Shown here: one piece after another, positions 4,378 through 6,439 of the stretch
Numbering within the stretch: the first letter of the stretch is position 1
Layout: every line of letters begins with the position of its first letter
Source of the DNA: Deltaproteobacteria bacterium
GTDB taxonomy: Bacteria > Bdellovibrionota_C > UBA2361 > OMII01
Reading direction: 5' to 3'
Assembly: GCA_023262305.1 (NCBI GenBank)
Contig: JALRCK010000132.1
Location: 1 to 6,439, forward strand
Length of the DNA stretch: 6,439 nucleotides
Notes under the pieces: model-generated
The model's database searches: none
Seen by the model: only the letters and a program-made list of their open reading frames with translations
Told to the model about the DNA's origin: nothing
Made by a program: the position numbers and the translations under genes

Positions 4378-4704
4378 ATGGAACTTGTTGATTCGATAAA
4401 AGAAGCTTGGGGTTGGATTCCTGTTGAGCCGGAGAAAGTAATCGACAATGATGGGTTTGGTAATGTGATTTTTCGAGATGGCGTCGGCGCGTTTTAGCGG
4501 ATCTGTCCGGAGGAGCTTGAATGCTCGAAAATTGCGGAGTCCGAGGAAGCATATACGCTTACCAGCCGGTCCGTTGCCTACCTCCCTTGGCACTTAGCAC
4601 TTTCGATGAGCGGTATCCTACAGGAATTTTTAAAATGGCCCGCCTATGAATCTACCTCTGTTGGCCGCAGTCGCTGCTCCCATTTTTATCGCCGCGAGCA
4701 TTAG
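4378..4704 (+). pseudogene. DUF1851-type (T6SS immunity Tdi1-like) gene broken by an amber codon
   Basis: ATG 4378 begins three bases after attC 5 and encodes 39 residues, MELVDSIKEAWGWIPVEPEK..., up to TAG 4495-4497. The same frame continues past the stop with RICPEELECSKIAESEEA. DUF1851 proteins have an N-terminal EAWGW.G..P, then an N.FGN.I..D..G.YWR.CPE.L.C motif. Here FGNVIFRDGVGAF, the stop and RICPEEL align with it, and the amber codon sits where the family has tryptophan (TGG to TAG is one base change). Similarity fades after about position 4550. The frame runs on to TAG 4702-4704 inside the transporter gene. Family members are about 140-150 residues, so the C-terminal half is missing too. 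The family includes immunity proteins against type VI secretion DNase effectors. The remnant is very probably non-functional unless the amber codon is suppressed. Confidence 0.75.
4521..4649 (+). CDS. possible 42-codon small gene coupled to the transporter
   Basis: This small frame (MLENCGVRGSIYAYQPV... to ...FKMARL) has an excellent ribosome binding site, GGAGGAG at 4509-4515, five bases before ATG 4521. Its TGA overlaps the transporter ATG as ATGA (4646-4649), a classic arrangement for translational coupling. The transporter itself has no good ribosome binding site, so this frame could deliver ribosomes to it. Against it, GGAGGAG also encodes the conserved Glu-Glu of the broken DUF1851 gene in another frame, so the signal may be accidental. 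The peptide resembles nothing I know. It may be a leader peptide without a protein function. Confidence 0.35.
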   Translation: MLENCGVRGSIYAYQPVRCLPPLALSTFDERYPTGIFKMARL

Positions 4705-5530
4705 CGCGGCCAAGCTCGCAGGTAATCTCATCGATCCCTTTGTCGTCGCTGGGGCGGCTCCCCTCGTGTCGGTTCCGTTCATCTTTGCGTGGACCAGGAT
4801 TCGAGGAATTCCATACGATGGCAGAGTATTGTTTCGAGAGCATAAGCGGGAATTGTTCCAGCTTCTAGTGAGTCGGTGTGTTGTGGGTCAGATTCTGATC
4901 GTGAGTGGTTTCATACTTACCACCGCGGCTAGGGCTGTTCTCCTTCTCCGGCTAGAGCCGCTCTTTGTTTTGCTCTGGGGAGTCGTCCTTAAGGGAGAAC
5001 GGCCCGGACGCAAGAAGATCGGGCTTACGCTCCTGTTGATTTGGGGCGCGTATTTAGTCGTTGCCCCCCACGCGGGGCATATTGAACTTACTCGGGGCGA
5101 TGTACTCATAGTTCTCGCGTTGCTGCTCCTGTCGTACTCGTACATACCGACTAAAAAGATCATGTCTAGCTGTGAGCCGGTTTCTCTCTCACTGCTAACT
5201 AATTTCTGTGCCGGCATCGCTATTTTGCTGCCCATAGCGATCCTCTCGCCTGAGCGTTTTATGAATATATCCCTACAGGGTCTGGGGTATTTGCTCGCGT
5301 ACTCTCTGCTGCTGTTCGTCTTTGGCATGATCCTCTATTTTTACGCCTTTCGCGGCCTTGCGCCGTGGCTTATCGCGAGCTTCCTCTCGTTGGAGGTGGT
5401 AGTTGGCTTGCTGTTAGCGCATCTACTCTTCGGAGAGAACCCCACCACTTATCAGTATGTGGGTGCGGCGATCATGGTGCTCGGTACCATCGCTTCCGCG
5501 CGCGAAAGCGCTTCAACTACTTCTCGCTAA
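4646..5530 (+). CDS. EamA-family (drug/metabolite transporter superfamily) permease
   Basis: The 294-residue protein has ten predicted membrane helices, at about residues 4-22, 31-51, 69-92, 96-115, 124-142, 152-168, 179-200, 211-233, 240-262 and 267-286. It shows the two-repeat EamA layout. The first repeat ends with LRLEPLFVLLWGVVLKGERP (101-120) and a GLTLLLIWGAYLVV helix. The second ends with SLEVVVGLLLAHLLFGENPT (248-267) and YQYVGAAIMVLGTI, the usual P/E-rich pore helix, FGE turn and last helix. The family exports metabolites, amino acids or drugs across the inner membrane; the substrate cannot be read from sequence. Length is normal and it looks intact. It starts at ATG 4646, overlapping the TGA of the possible small gene, and has no strong ribosome binding site of its own. 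No attC separates it from the DUF1851 remnant. Confidence 0.88.
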   Translation: MNLPLLAAVAAPIFIAASISAAKLAGNLIDPFVVAGAAPLVSVPFIFAWTRIRGIPYDGRVLFREHKRELFQLLVSRCVVGQILIVSGFILTTAARAVLLLRLEPLFVLLWGVVLKGERPGRKKIGLTLLLIWGAYLVVAPHAGHIELTRGDVLIVLALLLLSYSYIPTKKIMSSCEPVSLSLLTNFCAGIAILLPIAILSPERFMNISLQGLGYLLAYSLLLFVFGMILYFYAFRGLAPWLIASFLSLEVVVGLLLAHLLFGENPTTYQYVGAAIMVLGTIASARESASTTSR

Positions 5531-5856
5531 CGATTTGCCTACCCATCCCTCTCCCGAGAAGTTCCTCGATGGCGATCCGCTTTCCAGAGTGCTCAAGGCT
5601 CAGCGGGAAATTGATGAGTTGAGATCGTCCCTTAAGGATAGGACGATCGATCGCTTTTTCGTAAGTAGCCGAACTGTAATAGCGGGCGGATACCCTAACT
5701 ATTTCTCTCAGAGACCGCGCGCAGCAAACTTTTTTCGTTTGAGCGAGAAGCGGTGTGTAGGAGAACCAAAACCAACTTTTCTCAAAGACTGCCCGCAGGC
5801 AGCCAGGACCAAGATTCCCCCGTGTGACTCACTAACTCCCATGATAGAACCCCCTC
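5531..5856. other. 326-bp stretch without an assignable gene, with weak coding remnant and hairpins
   Basis: No attC and no convincing gene are seen. One forward frame stays open across the stretch and yields a protein-like segment around EKFLDGDPLSRVLKAQREID and DRTIDRFFVSS (about 5557-5670). It has no start codon or ribosome binding site, so it may be a gene relic. ACTTCTCG (5519-5526) pairs with CGAGAAGT (5555-5562) across the transporter stop. CTGCC (5789-5793) and GGCAG (5798-5802) form a small hairpin before brnT that might be an operator. No clear promoter for brnT was found. Confidence 0.5.
5623..5658 (+). terminator. possible terminator hairpin after the transporter
   Basis: GATCGTCC (5623-5630) and GGACGATC (5641-5648) form an 8-bp stem with a ten-base loop. 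A TTTTT run lies at 5654-5658. The T-run starts five bases after the stem rather than directly at it, so termination would be weak at best. Confidence 0.3.
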
Positions 5857-6135
5857 ATGAGCCTACTCTTCGAATGGGACGCCTCCAAAGCCCGGTCAAA
5901 TCTCAAAAAACACGGCATCTCTTTTGAAGAGGCCACCACTATCTTTGGAGACCGCAGGGCAATTACTATTGAATCTTCGGTAGTTAGCGGTGAGAAGAGG
6001 CTGGTCACAATCGGTCGCACTACCGCGGGCCGGTTTGTGATAGTGGTAGTACACACCGATAGAAATGATAGAATAAGAATTATAAGTGCTCGACCAGCAA
6101 GCCGAGCGGAACGCAAGCAATACGAGGGCCGATAA
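5857..6135 (+). CDS. brnT: BrnT-family ribonuclease toxin
   Basis: The 92-residue protein is a clear BrnT toxin. It begins LLFEWDASKARSNLKKHGISFEEA (residues 3-26), matching the family's WD..K...N..KHG..F..A opening. It continues with EKRLVTIGRTTAGRFVIVVV (46-65) and ends RIRIISARPASRAERKQYEGR, the family's conserved RIISAR.A...ER..Y close. BrnT toxins are RelE-like ribonucleases that block translation and are held inactive by an antitoxin encoded just downstream. Length is normal and the key segments are intact. ATG 5857 puts FEWD close to the N-terminus as in relatives; no good ribosome binding site is visible. The stop is one base from the antitoxin ATG, so the two form an operon. It faces the same way as the array, unlike the other toxin-antitoxin pair here. 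Confidence 0.93.
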   Translation: MSLLFEWDASKARSNLKKHGISFEEATTIFGDRRAITIESSVVSGEKRLVTIGRTTAGRFVIVVVHTDRNDRIRIISARPASRAERKQYEGR

Positions 6136-6136
6136 C

Positions 6137-6346
6137 ATGAAGCAGGAATATGACTTCTCGAAAGGAGTGCGGGGCAAATACTTCAAGCGCTATCAAGCAG
6201 GCTCTAATATTGTCATTCTCGATCCTGAGATAGCGGCAGTATTCAAAGATTCCGAATCAGTGAACGATGCACTCCGGTCTCTTATCAAGGCTGCCGGGCA
6301 TAACAAAACTCTGCTTCGGACGCGCAAGGCGCGCCGCAGAGCGTAG
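6137..6346 (+). CDS. antitoxin partner of BrnT
   Basis: The 69-residue product starts MKQEYDFSKGVRGKYFKRYQ, the opening typical of small antitoxins found next to BrnT-type toxins. It continues NIVILDPEIAAVFKDSESVNDALRSLIKAA (about residues 24-53), which has the strand-helix-helix outline of a ribbon-helix-helix-like DNA-binding fold. The C-terminal end is very basic (RTRKARRRA). It should bind and silence the toxin and repress their common promoter. It differs from the classical BrnA sequence, so I give no symbol. ATG 6137 lies one base after the brnT stop, and GAGGG at 6124-6128 inside brnT is a suitable ribosome binding site. An in-frame upstream ATG at 6086 would overlap brnT and is not needed. 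Confidence 0.85.
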   Translation: MKQEYDFSKGVRGKYFKRYQAGSNIVILDPEIAAVFKDSESVNDALRSLIKAAGHNKTLLRTRKARRRA

Positions 6347-6356
6347 CGTGGGTTAG

Positions 6357-6412
6357 AGTTAAGGTCCTACGGGGTGGCGAAGATGATGGGTTTGCCAAAT
6401 GACCCGTTAACT
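6357..6412 (+). repeat. degenerate attC candidate after the BrnT module
   Basis: AGTTAA (6357-6362) followed by GGTC (6363-6366) pairs with GACC (6401-6404) and TTAACT (6407-6412), leaving CG unpaired. Length is 56 bp, as in sites 1 and 5. The right end GTTAACT shares the GTTA start of the array core but not its TTATCC ending. A competing stem, CCTACGG (6366-6372) with CCGTAGG (6419-6425), overlaps it. It is weak as an attC and may be another structure such as a terminator. Confidence 0.3.
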
Positions 6413-6439
6413 GAATTGCCGTAGGTTCGTCACCGAACC

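Noticed and set aside
4888..5328. Reverse open frame of 146 codons
   Set aside because: It is antisense to the transporter membrane helices and its translation is a Ser/Arg-rich shadow.
5518..5742. CGCTAACG after the transporter with CGTTTGAGCG downstream as a possible attC
   Set aside because: The ends do not match the array core, the span exceeds 200 bp and the interior does not fold as an attC.
5457..5927. Forward open frame of 156 codons spanning from the transporter end into brnT
   Set aside because: It overlaps two well-supported genes in other frames and its start is inside the transporter. Only its middle looks faintly protein-like, reported as a possible relic.
6130..6136. CGATAAC at the brnT stop, one base from the attC left core
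   Set aside because: No matching right core or stem follows within the next 100 bases, which are antitoxin coding sequence.

Overview
The window reads as part of an integron gene-cassette array, probably a resident chromosomal integron of a proteobacterium; I cannot name the species. Five attC recombination sites (about 480-535, 912-997, 1315-1400, 2488-2552, 4319-4374) end in the same core GTTATCC. Four of them begin with its exact complement GGATAAC, and the first has AGGTAAC. Between the cores the sites differ in sequence but all fold as imperfect hairpins. In the four best-folded ones the extra unpaired bases are on the left arm, so the sites point the same way and the integrase gene should lie to the left of the window. 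No integrase gene is present. Small, unrelated genes packed tightly between such sites are typical of cassette arrays.

Layout. (A) 1-529: end of a cassette holding what looks like the C-terminal part of an AAA-type ATPase. (B) 530-991: a small secreted, cysteine-rich protein of unknown function. (C) 992-1394: a CdiI-like immunity protein. (D) 1395-2546: a SnoaL/NTF2-like protein followed by a leftward HigB/HigA-type toxin-antitoxin pair with its own promoter. (E) 2547-4368: a lone periplasmic substrate-binding protein followed by a leftward ORF6N-domain protein. (F) from 4369: a DUF1851-type (Tdi1-like) immunity gene broken by an in-frame amber codon, a possible 42-codon gene, an EamA-family ten-helix transporter, and a BrnT toxin with its antitoxin. 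No canonical attC closes F in the window; a degenerate candidate lies at 6357-6412.

The cargo leans toward conflict and stability. It has two type II toxin-antitoxin modules, two orphan immunity-type genes without cognate toxins, and a phage antirepressor-type ORF6N protein. The other genes serve the cell surface or transport. The genes do not form one pathway. Forward genes would depend on transcription from the left or on promoters I cannot see. The leftward toxin-antitoxin pair has a recognisable promoter with a 16-bp palindrome between its -35 and -10 boxes.

Cassettes D and E share an odd layout: a forward gene meets a reversed gene tail to tail with no full attC between them, and the only attC is at the 5' end of the reversed gene. 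In D the junction holds a 30-bp hairpin with attC-like ends (1774-1803). The most notable points are these composite cassettes, the amber-interrupted immunity gene, the 27-bp palindrome inside the ORF6N gene, and the possible small gene overlapping the transporter start.
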